Part shown: in pieces, positions 7,696-15,215 of the stretch
How the letters are laid out: the number at the start of each line of letters is the position of its first letter
How positions within the stretch are numbered: the stretch's first letter is position 1
Origin: Nitrospirota bacterium
Lineage (GTDB): Bacteria; Nitrospirota; Nitrospiria; Nitrospirales; Nitrospiraceae
Assembly (NCBI GenBank): GCA_016222925.1
Contig: JACRQB010000073.1
Location: 1-16,628 of the forward strand
Reading direction: 5' to 3'
Length of the DNA stretch: 16,628 bases
Made by a program: the position numbers and the translations under genes
The notes under the pieces: generated by a model
What the model saw: the letters and a program-made list of their open reading frames with translations, nothing else
The model's database searches: none
Told to the model about the DNA's origin: nothing

Positions 7696-10521
7696 GTGTC
7701 TGAAGTCAACGTCCACCTCCCAGCCTGGCTTGCCCCGCTTCGTTCGGCACTCGACCACGAGAAGGCCCGTGTCTGCCTTCTCGGAGCGCACGGGCCGACA
7801 TCGGCCTGCGCCCTGACGCTACTCGACCGCGGCAGCCCATGGGTCGTTGTGACCGCGAGCGACGAGTCCGCCGAACGAATGTTTAATGACTTGTGCTTCT
7901 TCTATGGACTGATGGGTCGTCCGGTCGAGGACCTCGCCTGGTTCCCGGAATGGGAAACGCTTCCCTACGAAGCAACGGCACCGCATGTCGGGTTGATTGC
8001 ACACCGAATGACGACCCTTCATCGCCTGCTCATCAACCCGCCCACCATCCTCGTCACCTCCGTCGCCGCCGCAATGCATCGTGTGATTCCGCGCTCAACA
8101 TTTGAGCAAGCGATCTTTCACTTCCAAACGGCTGCCGCCTTCGAACGGGAGTCGCTGGTCACCAACCTCCTTCGCCTGGGATACCGACGAGTGTCCGTCG
8201 TGGAAATCCCCGGAGAATTCAGCGTTCGTGGCGGCATCATTGATGTCTTCTCGACCGCGTACGCGAATCCAGTCCGTGTGGAATTTCTCGGGGATCATGT
8301 CGAATCCATTCGCCTGTTCGATCCCTCAACCCAGACCTCCATCAAAAAATTGAATGAGGGCTGGGTGTTACCTGCGCGGGAGTTCGTTCGACCTCCACAG
8401 GCCCCGGAAGCAATCGTACCGATCGAAGCGGATGCTGAGTGGCGAAGCCCTGACTTGTACGATTCCATGGACACATTGTTCGACTATCTCACCACCGCTC
8501 CGTTCCTGGCGCTCGATCAACCAGAGGCCCTGAAGAAGGCCTGTGAGACGGCCTGGGAGAAGATCGACGACGGATATCTCCGCCATGTCGACCGGGATGC
8601 CACACAGCCGTATCCCTCGCCTGAACGACTCTTTCTCACCTGGGAGGGCATCCAGCAGAAGATCACGACTTGGCCCATATTGGCTCTTGAACCTTTGGCA
8701 GCGCCGGACTCGACCTGGAATCAGACGTTTTCGTTTTCCGCCCAGGCGCCAGGCAGCATTGGACTGGGAATCAGGGGTACCGCCTTCAGTCAGACCCTGG
8801 GCCTGTTAGAAGGGCTCAGGAACGAACATCGGGTCGTCTTGGTGGCCCGAAGCCGCGGGCAGGTCGATCGCTTACTCGCCTTACTCCGAGAGCACGATTT
8901 GCCGGCCGACCCATGGAACCCGACGGCCTGGTCCAGCCAGAGAACCGGAAAGCTCCCGTTTTATGTGCTGCACGGCGATCTGTCGGCGGGGTTTCTCTCC
9001 GGAGACCTTCGGCTCGCGCTCCTGACGGAAGAAGAGCTCTTCGCGAAGGGCGCCCGCCACAAACCGCAACCAAAAAGCAGAACCGCGACCTTCCTCTCCT
9101 CGTTGGAAGATCTGAACGTGGGCGACTACGTCGTGCATGTTCAGCACGGCATCGCCAAATATCGAGGGCTCAAGCGCCTGTCGGTCCAAGATTTTGAGAG
9201 CGACTTCCTGATTCTCGAGTTCTCCGGTGGAGATACGCTCTATGTTCCGCTCGATCGACTGAATCAGGTGCAACGGTACGGCGGAGCCGAAGGCCATGTC
9301 CCTCGACTGGATCGCCTGGGCGGGACCAGTTGGGCCAAGACCACGGCGCGGGTGAAGAAAAATATCGAGGAAATGGCCCAAGAATTGATCGATCTTTACG
9401 CAAGCCGCGAACTGGTGAAACGGAATGCTTACGGCACGACCACGACCCTGTACCACGAATTCGAAGCCGCCTTTGAGTACGAAGAAACAGCGGATCAGCT
9501 CAGGGCCATCGGAGACATCGGCCGCGACATGGAGTCGACCAAGCCCATGGATCGGCTGGTCTGCGGGGACGTCGGTTACGGAAAGACCGAAGTAGCCATG
9601 CGCGCGGCCTTCAAGGCCGTGGAGCATGACCGCCAAGTGGCGGTGCTGGTCCCGACGACGCTCTTGGCCCATCAACACTATGACAACTTTGCCGAACGAT
9701 TCGCGCCCTTTCCGATGCGCGTTGCGCTGCTCTCACGGTTCCAATCGCCCAAGGAGACCAAAGCGATCCTGAAGGACGTCGGCGCGGGAACCGTCGATGT
9801 CGTGATCGGCACTCACCGTCTGCTGCAGAAAGACGTGGCTTTCCGGCAACTCGGCCTCGTGATCATCGACGAAGAGCAATGGTTCGGCGTCAAACATAAG
9901 GAGCGGCTGAAGCAACTTCGCACCCAGATCGACGTGCTGACGTTAACCGCCACCCCCATTCCGCGCACCCTCCAAATGGCGATGTCGAGCGTGCGAGATC
10001 TCTCGATCATCGATACCCCGCCGGCCGGACGATTGGCGATTAAGACGGAGGTAGTCCGGTTCAGCGAGAAGGCCGTACGAGACGCTATCTTGCGGGAACT
10101 CGGGCGTGGAGGACAGATCTATTTTGTCCACAATCGGGTCGAAACTATGGAGCGAATCGGGGCATGGCTGCACCAATTGGTTCCCGAAGCCCGGATGGTT
10201 ATGGCCCACGGCCAGATGGATGCGAGGCCGCTGGAAGCGGTGATGCTGAAATTCGTGAAGCGTGAGGCGGATGTCCTGATCGCTTCGGCCATCATCCAGT
10301 CCGGACTCGATGTCCCCAACGCCAACACCATTATCGTCAATCGAGCTGATCTGTTCGGCCTCGCACAGTTGTACCAGTTACGCGGACGAGTCGGGCGGGG
10401 TGGACCGGATTCCGCATCGCTGCGGCAGACATGGAGATCCGAGGAGCCGGCAACCTTCTGGGCAAGCAGCAGTCTGGTCATATCGCCGCGATCGGGTTGG
10501 ATCTCTACATGCAAATGGTAG
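7696..10521 (+). CDS. mfd: transcription-repair coupling factor Mfd, N-terminal fragment (gene broken by deletion and frameshift)
   Basis: Mfd is an ATP-driven DNA translocase that pushes stalled RNA polymerase off damaged DNA and recruits UvrA. This frame holds the UvrB-homology region, the RNA-polymerase interaction domain and both motor lobes: Walker A GDVGYGKT (624-631), the DEEQ box (725-728), TATPIPRTL, and motif VI QLRGRVGR ending near residue 901. After that the frame runs 40 residues of nonsense to a stop at 10521, while the correct continuation (TGFRIAAADMEIRGAG) appears in another frame from 10404. Compared with E. coli Mfd about 33-35 residues between VGR and the GF are missing, covering part of the TRG motif that couples ATP hydrolysis to translocation. 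The start is GTG 7696, three bases past rfaE2. A functional protein is unlikely unless the lesion is an assembly error. Confidence 0.88.
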   Translation: MSEVNVHLPAWLAPLRSALDHEKARVCLLGAHGPTSACALTLLDRGSPWVVVTASDESAERMFNDLCFFYGLMGRPVEDLAWFPEWETLPYEATAPHVGLIAHRMTTLHRLLINPPTILVTSVAAAMHRVIPRSTFEQAIFHFQTAAAFERESLVTNLLRLGYRRVSVVEIPGEFSVRGGIIDVFSTAYANPVRVEFLGDHVESIRLFDPSTQTSIKKLNEGWVLPAREFVRPPQAPEAIVPIEADAEWRSPDLYDSMDTLFDYLTTAPFLALDQPEALKKACETAWEKIDDGYLRHVDRDATQPYPSPERLFLTWEGIQQKITTWPILALEPLAAPDSTWNQTFSFSAQAPGSIGLGIRGTAFSQTLGLLEGLRNEHRVVLVARSRGQVDRLLALLREHDLPADPWNPTAWSSQRTGKLPFYVLHGDLSAGFLSGDLRLALLTEEELFAKGARHKPQPKSRTATFLSSLEDLNVGDYVVHVQHGIAKYRGLKRLSVQDFESDFLILEFSGGDTLYVPLDRLNQVQRYGGAEGHVPRLDRLGGTSWAKTTARVKKNIEEMAQELIDLYASRELVKRNAYGTTTTLYHEFEAAFEYEETADQLRAIGDIGRDMESTKPMDRLVCGDVGYGKTEVAMRAAFKAVEHDRQVAVLVPTTLLAHQHYDNFAERFAPFPMRVALLSRFQSPKETKAILKDVGAGTVDVVIGTHRLLQKDVAFRQLGLVIIDEEQWFGVKHKERLKQLRTQIDVLTLTATPIPRTLQMAMSSVRDLSIIDTPPAGRLAIKTEVVRFSEKAVRDAILRELGRGGQIYFVHNRVETMERIGAWLHQLVPEARMVMAHGQMDARPLEAVMLKFVKREADVLIASAIIQSGLDVPNANTIIVNRADLFGLAQLYQLRGRVGRGGPDSASLRQTWRSEEPATFWASSSLVISPRSGWISTCKW

Positions 10522-11042
10522 AGCAGGCTGTTCAGCGGTTGAAGGGACATGTGATCGAGGAGGACCCTGACCCGACGCTGCAGTTCCCGGTTTCAGCGTT
10601 TATTCCGGAGCACTATGTCACCGACCCGCACCACCGCCTGTCCCTCTATAAACGGCTGACGGCTTGTGGTCAAATCGGCGAGCTGGCCCTGCTGCATGGG
10701 GAAATTCAGGACCGTTATGGTCCCCCTCCGGAACCAGTCGAACGGCTGCTTGAAGTGATGCAACTCCGGACCCACGCCAAACGCCTTCGGCTGGCCTCGA
10801 TCGAGGTACACGACCAGACAACCAAGGTTGTGTTTCACCCGAAGGCCGTCATCCCTGAGAGCTCCGTCCACCGCTTGATGGACCAGCTGAAGAAGCGACT
10901 GAAGTTCCTGAGCCCCCTCGCTTTCGAGATCCAGATGCGTCAGAGCGACTGGCCCTCGCTTTTTTCGGAACTCAACGCAATCTTGCAAAGCCTCGATCTC
11001 TGTGATACCAAGACCATCCAAAGGGATGCGAATGTCTCGTAA
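10431..11042 (+). CDS. mfd: Mfd C-terminal fragment, out of frame with the upstream part
   Basis: This frame carries the rest of Mfd: MEIRGAGNLLGKQQSGHIAA from the end of the TRG region, then the C-terminal regulatory domain D7 (PVSAFIPEHYV, RLSLYKRLT, DRYGPPPEPVERLLE). D7 normally keeps the motor inactive until RNA polymerase is bound. Homology actually begins upstream of the first ATG, at about 10404, so this is the tail of the same gene and not a separate one. Its frame differs from the N-terminal part by an amount implying loss of a segment whose length is 1 modulo 3, such as 100 or 103 bases. It overlaps the N-terminal frame by 91 bases and has no Shine-Dalgarno, so independent expression is doubtful. 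Its stop overlaps the start of the following gene. Confidence 0.85.
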   Translation: MEIRGAGNLLGKQQSGHIAAIGLDLYMQMVEQAVQRLKGHVIEEDPDPTLQFPVSAFIPEHYVTDPHHRLSLYKRLTACGQIGELALLHGEIQDRYGPPPEPVERLLEVMQLRTHAKRLRLASIEVHDQTTKVVFHPKAVIPESSVHRLMDQLKKRLKFLSPLAFEIQMRQSDWPSLFSELNAILQSLDLCDTKTIQRDANVS

Positions 11043-11964
11043 TCGAGATCCACATGTACCTCAACTTATGATGCCCTTCCGGTTGCTAATCTTCTGTAGG
11101 ACGTATTGTCTCCCTGGGCTGTTTGCCAGCCTCTTAGCCGGTTTGGGGCCGGTGATGTTGGGGTGTGCCGAGCGACAGGAAGAACCGGTTGTTGCCCTGG
11201 TGAATGGGCGCGCCATCACCCAAACCGAATTCGATCTACGCTGGGGCGAGCTCTCCAAGGCCACACGCTCCCGCTACGAGAAGGAGGGGGGTAAGCAACG
11301 GTTCCTGGATGAACTTATCACCCGAGAGCTGTTGATGCAGGAAGCCCGCCGCCGGGGTCTTGATCAGGACGATACGATTCGAGACAAGACACAACGGTAT
11401 AAAGAGCAGTTGATTCTCGACGAGCTATTGAAAGACAAGCTCCAATCCAAGGTCGAGCTCACCCAGGCCGAACTCGACGCCTACTACGAAAAACACGCCA
11501 GCCAACTTTTGGATCCCTTGAAGGCCAATGTCTCGGCGATGCTGCTCCCCAATGTGTATGCCGCCAAAGACCTTGAAGCACAGGTGAATCGAGGCGGTAA
11601 TTTTGCCAAGTTTGCGCAGCGCTACTCGATCGACGAAAAGACGAAATCGAAGGGCGGCGAGCTCGGGCCCTACCGGAAAGGTCTGGTCCTCCCCGAGGTC
11701 GATGCCGTCATTCACACCCTCAAACTTGGGATCGTCAGCGCGCCGATTAAGACCGACCACGGCTATTACCTGGTCGTGCTGACCCCGCTTGACGAGGCCG
11801 TTATTCAAGCCGATTTAGCGAAGCAGGAACGGCTTCGGCAAGAATTACTGGCCGATAAGCGCCGCAAACAATTCGAAGAGGTCATCGCCGACATTCGGAC
11901 CAATGCCGCAGTTCGCCTCGCCGAAGCTTCCCGCTATATCACCGAGGACACCGGAAAACGTTAA
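11032..11964 (+). CDS. PpiC-type peptidyl-prolyl isomerase lipoprotein
   Basis: A periplasmic, probably outer-membrane-anchored folding factor of the parvulin class. The N-terminus is a lipoprotein signal: basic start, hydrophobic stretch, and VMLGC with Cys45 as the lipidated residue. Next is a SurA-like N-terminal helical region beginning ALVNGRAITQTEFDLRW, then a parvulin domain at about 165-265 (FAKFAQRYSID, GGELGPYRKG, SAPIKTDHGYYLVVL), and a charged C-terminal tail. I prefer ATG 11032 because AAGGG lies six or seven bases before it; GTG 11002 and ATG 11026 would extend it into mfd, and ATG 11071 would give a shorter signal. The start overlaps the mfd tail by 11 bases, so it is in the mfd operon. 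SurA-like chaperoning of outer membrane proteins is inferred from the fold. Confidence 0.82.
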   Translation: MSRNRDPHVPQLMMPFRLLIFCRTYCLPGLFASLLAGLGPVMLGCAERQEEPVVALVNGRAITQTEFDLRWGELSKATRSRYEKEGGKQRFLDELITRELLMQEARRRGLDQDDTIRDKTQRYKEQLILDELLKDKLQSKVELTQAELDAYYEKHASQLLDPLKANVSAMLLPNVYAAKDLEAQVNRGGNFAKFAQRYSIDEKTKSKGGELGPYRKGLVLPEVDAVIHTLKLGIVSAPIKTDHGYYLVVLTPLDEAVIQADLAKQERLRQELLADKRRKQFEEVIADIRTNAAVRLAEASRYITEDTGKR

Positions 11965-11999
11965 CCTCCACTCGATTTCCACGAACCCACTGCTTCGTG

Positions 12000-12005
12000 T
12001 AGAAT
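12000..12005 (+). promoter_or_regulatory. -10 box of a probable promoter before the SurA-like gene
   Basis: TAGAAT stands in the gap after the lipoprotein gene, identical to the -10 of gmhA. No good -35 is seen 16-18 bases upstream. Transcription from it would start near 12012, downstream of the first in-frame ATG (12007), which argues for the ATG at 12043 as the real start. Confidence 0.4.
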
Positions 12006-12042
12006 CATGCATCAGAGCTCTCTACCCCGAGATGAACGCATC

Positions 12043-13026
12043 ATGAGACAGATACCGGTCGATTTAGATTGGTTGGCTTCACTCGTGTTCCCACTCGCCC
12101 TGTTGATGATCTCGATATGGCCCCCGGCCTTTTCCGAGGCCCGACTTCAAGATCGCATCGTCGCGATCGTCAATTCTGAATTGATCATGTTGTCGGATAT
12201 GAAGCGTGAATTTGAAACGGAGCAAGAACGGCTTTCCCGCGAGCACCATGGAAGCGATCTGGCTCAGCGGTTGAAAACAGCGGAGTACATGGCCTTGACG
12301 AAGCTCATCGAGCGGCGCTTGCAACTGCAGGAAGCCAAGGCTCAAAAGGTTCAAGTGTCTGATCTGGAAGTAAAGCAAGCCCTTGAACAGATGAAGCGAC
12401 AAGGCAGTCCCCTCAACATCACCAATCCGAATGATGTACAGACCGTTCGTGACCAGCTCCTCCTCATGCGAGTCATCGACCAGCATATTCGCGGCAACAT
12501 TACCGTCGGAGACTCCGAGCTTAAGCGGTTCTACCAAGAGCATCGCGATCGGTTCGCTCTTCCCGAAGAGTACCAGCTGAGCCAAATCCTCATTCAACCG
12601 CGCTCCTCCGATGGATTGGCCGAGGCCTTGACCAAGGCCCGCCGAGCCATGGACGACTTGAAACGAGGTGAAAAATTTGAAGACGTCGCCACGCGCTACT
12701 CCGACGGCGCCAACGCCTTGCAGGGTGGACAACTCGGATTAGTCCGACAGGGGGAACTCATCCCGGCAATCGAACAGGCCGTCGCTCACTTAGTGCCTGG
12801 AGGAATCTCCGATATCATCGAGAGCCCTGAGGGAATCCAGATTATCCGTATGGATGACAGAAAGCCGAAACGGTTTCGCCGATACGAGGACGTCCGGCGA
12901 GAAGTTCAGGAGCTGGTCTATCAGCGGAAGAGCGATGACATGTATCAGTCTTGGCTGGTGGAACTCAAGAACAAGGCCTACATCGAGATCAAGTTCCAGC
13001 ACGAGACGAGCACAGCCCACCGATAG
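12043..13026 (+). CDS. surA: SurA-like periplasmic chaperone / peptidyl-prolyl isomerase
   Basis: From ATG 12043 the protein has 327 residues. It opens with a signal peptide (hydrophobic run WLASLVFPLALLMISIW, cleavage near FSEA), then a SurA N-terminal domain beginning DRIVAIVNSELIMLSDMKREF, and one parvulin domain at about 185-275 (QLSQILIQPRS, FEDVATRYSDGANALQGGQLGLV, IIESPEGIQIIRM). E. coli SurA has two parvulin domains; one is common in other phyla. It would escort outer membrane proteins across the periplasm. The frame also allows ATG 12007, adding 12 polar residues before the signal peptide, but that codon lies at the -10 box, so 12043 is preferred. It follows a second parvulin protein by 78 bases. 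Its 3' end, including the stop codon, is duplicated in tandem. Confidence 0.85.
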   Translation: MRQIPVDLDWLASLVFPLALLMISIWPPAFSEARLQDRIVAIVNSELIMLSDMKREFETEQERLSREHHGSDLAQRLKTAEYMALTKLIERRLQLQEAKAQKVQVSDLEVKQALEQMKRQGSPLNITNPNDVQTVRDQLLLMRVIDQHIRGNITVGDSELKRFYQEHRDRFALPEEYQLSQILIQPRSSDGLAEALTKARRAMDDLKRGEKFEDVATRYSDGANALQGGQLGLVRQGELIPAIEQAVAHLVPGGISDIIESPEGIQIIRMDDRKPKRFRRYEDVRREVQELVYQRKSDDMYQSWLVELKNKAYIEIKFQHETSTAHR

Positions 13027-13072
13027 CATCGAGATCAAGTTCCAGCACGAGACGAGCACAGCCCACCGATAG
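12981..13072. repeat. perfect 46-bp tandem duplication at the 3' end of the SurA-like gene
   Basis: Bases 12981-13026 (starting CATCGAGATC and ending in the stop codon TAG) are repeated without a mismatch at 13027-13072. The first copy encodes the last 14 residues and the stop; the second lies behind the stop and is silent. Zero divergence means it is recent, or was created in assembly. Confidence 0.95.
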
Positions 13073-13099
13073 CCCTGGCCCTCTGTGCCTGAACTAAAG

Positions 13100-13720
13100 T
13101 CACTCAAGGCCTGTGCGAAGGCTGCCGGCCACATCGCGAATGGCTCTCCACACCCGATCCCGTCCATCCCCGGTCACCGATGAATACGGAATCAACACCT
13201 CCCCCTCAGTGAGTCGTAAGACACGATGGGTCTGGTTGAGCGTACGGACCCGCTCGGCAGGCTTCAACTTGTCGACCTTGGTCGCAACGATGAGGGGATT
13301 CCGGTGGATCGAACGCAGCCACGCGAGGGTCTGAGAATCCTGGTCGGTCGCGACCCGGCTGTCCACCAACATCACGACCGCGAGCAGCGAGGCTCGGTCG
13401 ACAAGATAGTCTTCCATCAGCGGTCCCCACTGAGTGCGGACCGATTTCGACACTTTGGCAAATCCATAGCCTGGCAGGTCCACCAGATGGAATTGCGAAA
13501 GATCTGGGTCGGAGGTCGAGACGAGAAACACGTTCACGGCTCTCGTCTTGCCTGGCGTCCGGCTGATTTTTGCCAGATCTCGACGATTGAGCAACGAATT
13601 GATCAACGACGATTTCCCCACATTGGAGCGCCCCACAAAGGCCACCTCGTGGCGATTGCCGGAAGGAAACTGTTCTGGAGACACACAACTTTTGATAAAC
13701 TCAGCGGCGAAGATTTTCAT
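13100..13720 (-). CDS. engB: ribosome-biogenesis GTP-binding protein EngB (YsxC/YihA)
   Basis: EngB is a small essential GTPase that helps assemble the large ribosomal subunit and, in E. coli, affects division. The 206 residues contain all G motifs in order: G1 GRSNVGKSS, G2 Thr in RTPGKTR, G3 DLPGYG, G4 TKVDK, and G5 in YSSVTG. Length and the MKIFAAEFIKS start agree with the family. ATG 13720 is chosen; the frame also continues upstream to ATG 13735 (adding MRGND), but that ATG and the GGGG that acts as Shine-Dalgarno for 13720 come from the tip of the inverted-repeat element. The gene converges on the SurA-like gene (73 bases apart) and diverges from mtgA, with copy 2 of the element filling nearly the whole gap. 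Confidence 0.93.
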   Translation of the reverse strand: MKIFAAEFIKSCVSPEQFPSGNRHEVAFVGRSNVGKSSLINSLLNRRDLAKISRTPGKTRAVNVFLVSTSDPDLSQFHLVDLPGYGFAKVSKSVRTQWGPLMEDYLVDRASLLAVVMLVDSRVATDQDSQTLAWLRSIHRNPLIVATKVDKLKPAERVRTLNQTHRVLRLTEGEVLIPYSSVTGDGRDRVWRAIRDVAGSLRTGLE

Positions 13721-13727
13721 GTCGTTA

Positions 13728-13918
13728 CCCCGCATTATTCATGACGGTTCGTGGCGAAATTGCGAAGTCGCGTTGCGAGACGGGCACGCGGAGCCCTGAG
13801 AAAGCGAGGCATACTTGAAACAGTATGTCGAGGTTGCGAGGGGCGAGCCTGCCCGCCGAAGGCTCGTCGTAGCAGCGAATTCGCGATTGCAGTAGAAGCG
13901 TTCATGAATAGTGCGGGT
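13728..13918 (+). mobile_element. TA-flanked terminal-inverted-repeat element, copy 2 (MITE-like, 191 bp)
   Basis: The left end reads CCCCGCATTATTCATGAC after TA (13726-13727); the complement of the right end reads ACCCGCACTATTCATGAA before TA (13919-13920), matching at 15 of 18 positions. Over its length it aligns with copy 1 (6964-7152) in the same orientation. Its folding arms are kept despite base changes: 13758-13771 with 13875-13888, apical stem 13809-13815 with 13822-13828, and GAGCC with GGCTC further right. It occupies almost all of the engB-mtgA divergent gap; its left tip supplies GGGG before the engB start and its right tip ends at the AGG before mtgA. No transposase is encoded. 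Confidence 0.8.
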
Positions 13919-13929
13919 TAGGCTGATCA

Positions 13930-14739
13930 ATGGATTCAAGACAGAAGCCCGATCACAGTCCGACCTTTCTGCGTCACTACACATACGACCCTCCTCCGCC
14001 CAAGTCAACCGGCCGACGCACGCCGACTCGTCTGCTCCTTTGGAGCACCGCACTCATCGGACTTCCGTTGGGCCTCCTGGCCATGAGCTGGCTGATCATG
14101 CTTCCAGACGTAGACGTCCTCGCAAGGGCCAACCCAATATCAACGGCGCTTATGGACCATCGGCAGACTCAGGCGAAGGAACAGGGCCGTGCTGCCCCAC
14201 GACAGTGGATGTGGATGCCGCTCTCACGTATCTCTCCTCACCTTCGCCATGCGGTCGTGGCGGCGGAGGATGCGTCGTTTTTCACTCACGAAGGATTCGA
14301 CTGGGAAGGAATGAAAGAGGCAGCGAAATACAATCTCGAAGCAGGCGAACTCAAGCGTGGTGGAAGCACCATTACTCAGCAGCTGGCCAAAAACCTCTAT
14401 TTGTCATCCGAACGATCCCTATTTCGAAAAGCACGGGAAGCACTGATTACGCGCTCCCTCGAACAGCGTCTGACGAAAAAGCGTATTCTCGAGTTATACC
14501 TCAACGTCGCCGAGTGGGGACAGGGCGTCTATGGCGCTGAAGCCGCGGCTCGTCATCACTTCGGGAAACCCTCGTACGATCTCACAACCGACGAAGCCGC
14601 CTGGCTGGCGGCCATTTTACCGTCGCCGCGCCGATATGATCCCCTGCGAAAAACCACGTTCCTCACTCGCCGCCACGAACGTATCCTGAAATGGATCGAT
14701 CGGCAATCCGCAACGCCCGTGCCCATCGCCGATGAGTAG
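13930..14739 (+). CDS. mtgA: monofunctional peptidoglycan glycosyltransferase
   Basis: MtgA polymerises lipid II into glycan strands at the outer face of the inner membrane. The 269-residue protein has a proline-rich cytoplasmic start, one membrane segment at about 33-57, and a glycosyltransferase family 51 domain. The catalytic Glu113 is in AAEDASFFTHEGFDW (111-125); RGGSTITQQLAKNLYLS (143-159) and KRILELYLNVAEWG (184-197) are further signature motifs. No transpeptidase domain follows, which separates it from bifunctional penicillin-binding proteins. AGG at 13920-13922, seven bases before the ATG, can act as Shine-Dalgarno and begins at the border of the inverted-repeat element. Divergent from engB; converges on the VOC gene with 16 bases between. 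Confidence 0.92.
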   Translation: MDSRQKPDHSPTFLRHYTYDPPPPKSTGRRTPTRLLLWSTALIGLPLGLLAMSWLIMLPDVDVLARANPISTALMDHRQTQAKEQGRAAPRQWMWMPLSRISPHLRHAVVAAEDASFFTHEGFDWEGMKEAAKYNLEAGELKRGGSTITQQLAKNLYLSSERSLFRKAREALITRSLEQRLTKKRILELYLNVAEWGQGVYGAEAAARHHFGKPSYDLTTDEAAWLAAILPSPRRYDPLRKTTFLTRRHERILKWIDRQSATPVPIADE

Positions 14740-14755
14740 ACGCACTGATCCGTCG

Positions 14756-15199
14756 TTACTCTGAATACTCAGAAGCGTCGCCGACCTCAGAAAAATCCTG
14801 CTCGCCGAAGATGGCCGACTCGTGGGTGTAGTGTTTGAATTCGAGGAGATTATGCGACGGGTCCTCCAGAAAGAACGTGTGGTGCTCGATACGCGTTCCA
14901 GGGAATCGCACACGAGGTTGTTGGTAGAAAGACAGGCCTTTCGCTTTGGCTCGATCCGCTAGCGCCTGCCAGTCTTCTTGTGAAAGAAAGGTCAACCCGA
15001 AATGGCGTGGGTAGATACCTTTCTGTTTCGAGGATTCATCCGGCACGACGTGCGCGACAAGCTGATGACCGGCAAGGCCAAGCGTGACAGCCTGTTTCGA
15101 TCGCCGCCCGACGGTACACCCAAGGCCATCCACGTAGAACCGAAGCGTGGCTTCTACATCATGAATCGGAAAAGCGAGATGAAAAAGAATTTTACTCAT
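14756..15199 (-). CDS. VOC-fold (glyoxalase/dioxygenase superfamily) protein
   Basis: This 147-residue protein has the two paired beta-alpha-beta-beta-beta units of the vicinal oxygen chelate superfamily: FHLAFPIHDVEATLRFY at the start of the first, and PRHFGLTF then HHTFFLEDPSHNLLEFK in the second. Likely metal ligands are His7, His66 and Glu120. Members include glyoxalase I, extradiol dioxygenases and antibiotic-resistance proteins; the substrate cannot be told from sequence, and a cytosolic small-molecule enzyme is the safest statement. The start ATG 15199 fits the conserved N-terminus but has only a weak ribosome site. It lies 16 bases downstream of the interrupted low-GC gene on the same strand. 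GC content is that of the main genome. Confidence 0.83.
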   Translation of the reverse strand: MSKILFHLAFPIHDVEATLRFYVDGLGCTVGRRSKQAVTLGLAGHQLVAHVVPDESSKQKGIYPRHFGLTFLSQEDWQALADRAKAKGLSFYQQPRVRFPGTRIEHHTFFLEDPSHNLLEFKHYTHESAIFGEQDFSEVGDASEYSE

Positions 15200-15215
15200 T
15201 TCACATCTGATGAGT

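Noticed and set aside
8881..9678. 265-codon open frame on the minus strand
   Set aside because: It lies wholly opposite mfd, which carries clear motifs in the plus frame; the antisense translation shows no family signature and is a shadow of high-GC code.
10431..11042. Independent small protein gene after mfd
   Set aside because: Homology to Mfd continues upstream of its ATG in the same frame, so it is the severed tail of mfd.
12079..12732. 217-codon open frame on the minus strand
   Set aside because: Opposite the SurA-like gene, whose signal peptide and parvulin motifs are evident; no motifs in the antisense frame.
13721..13735. Upstream ATG extending EngB by MRGND
   Set aside because: These codons are made of the inverted-repeat tip; the family start MKIFAAEF and the GGGG spacing favour 13720.
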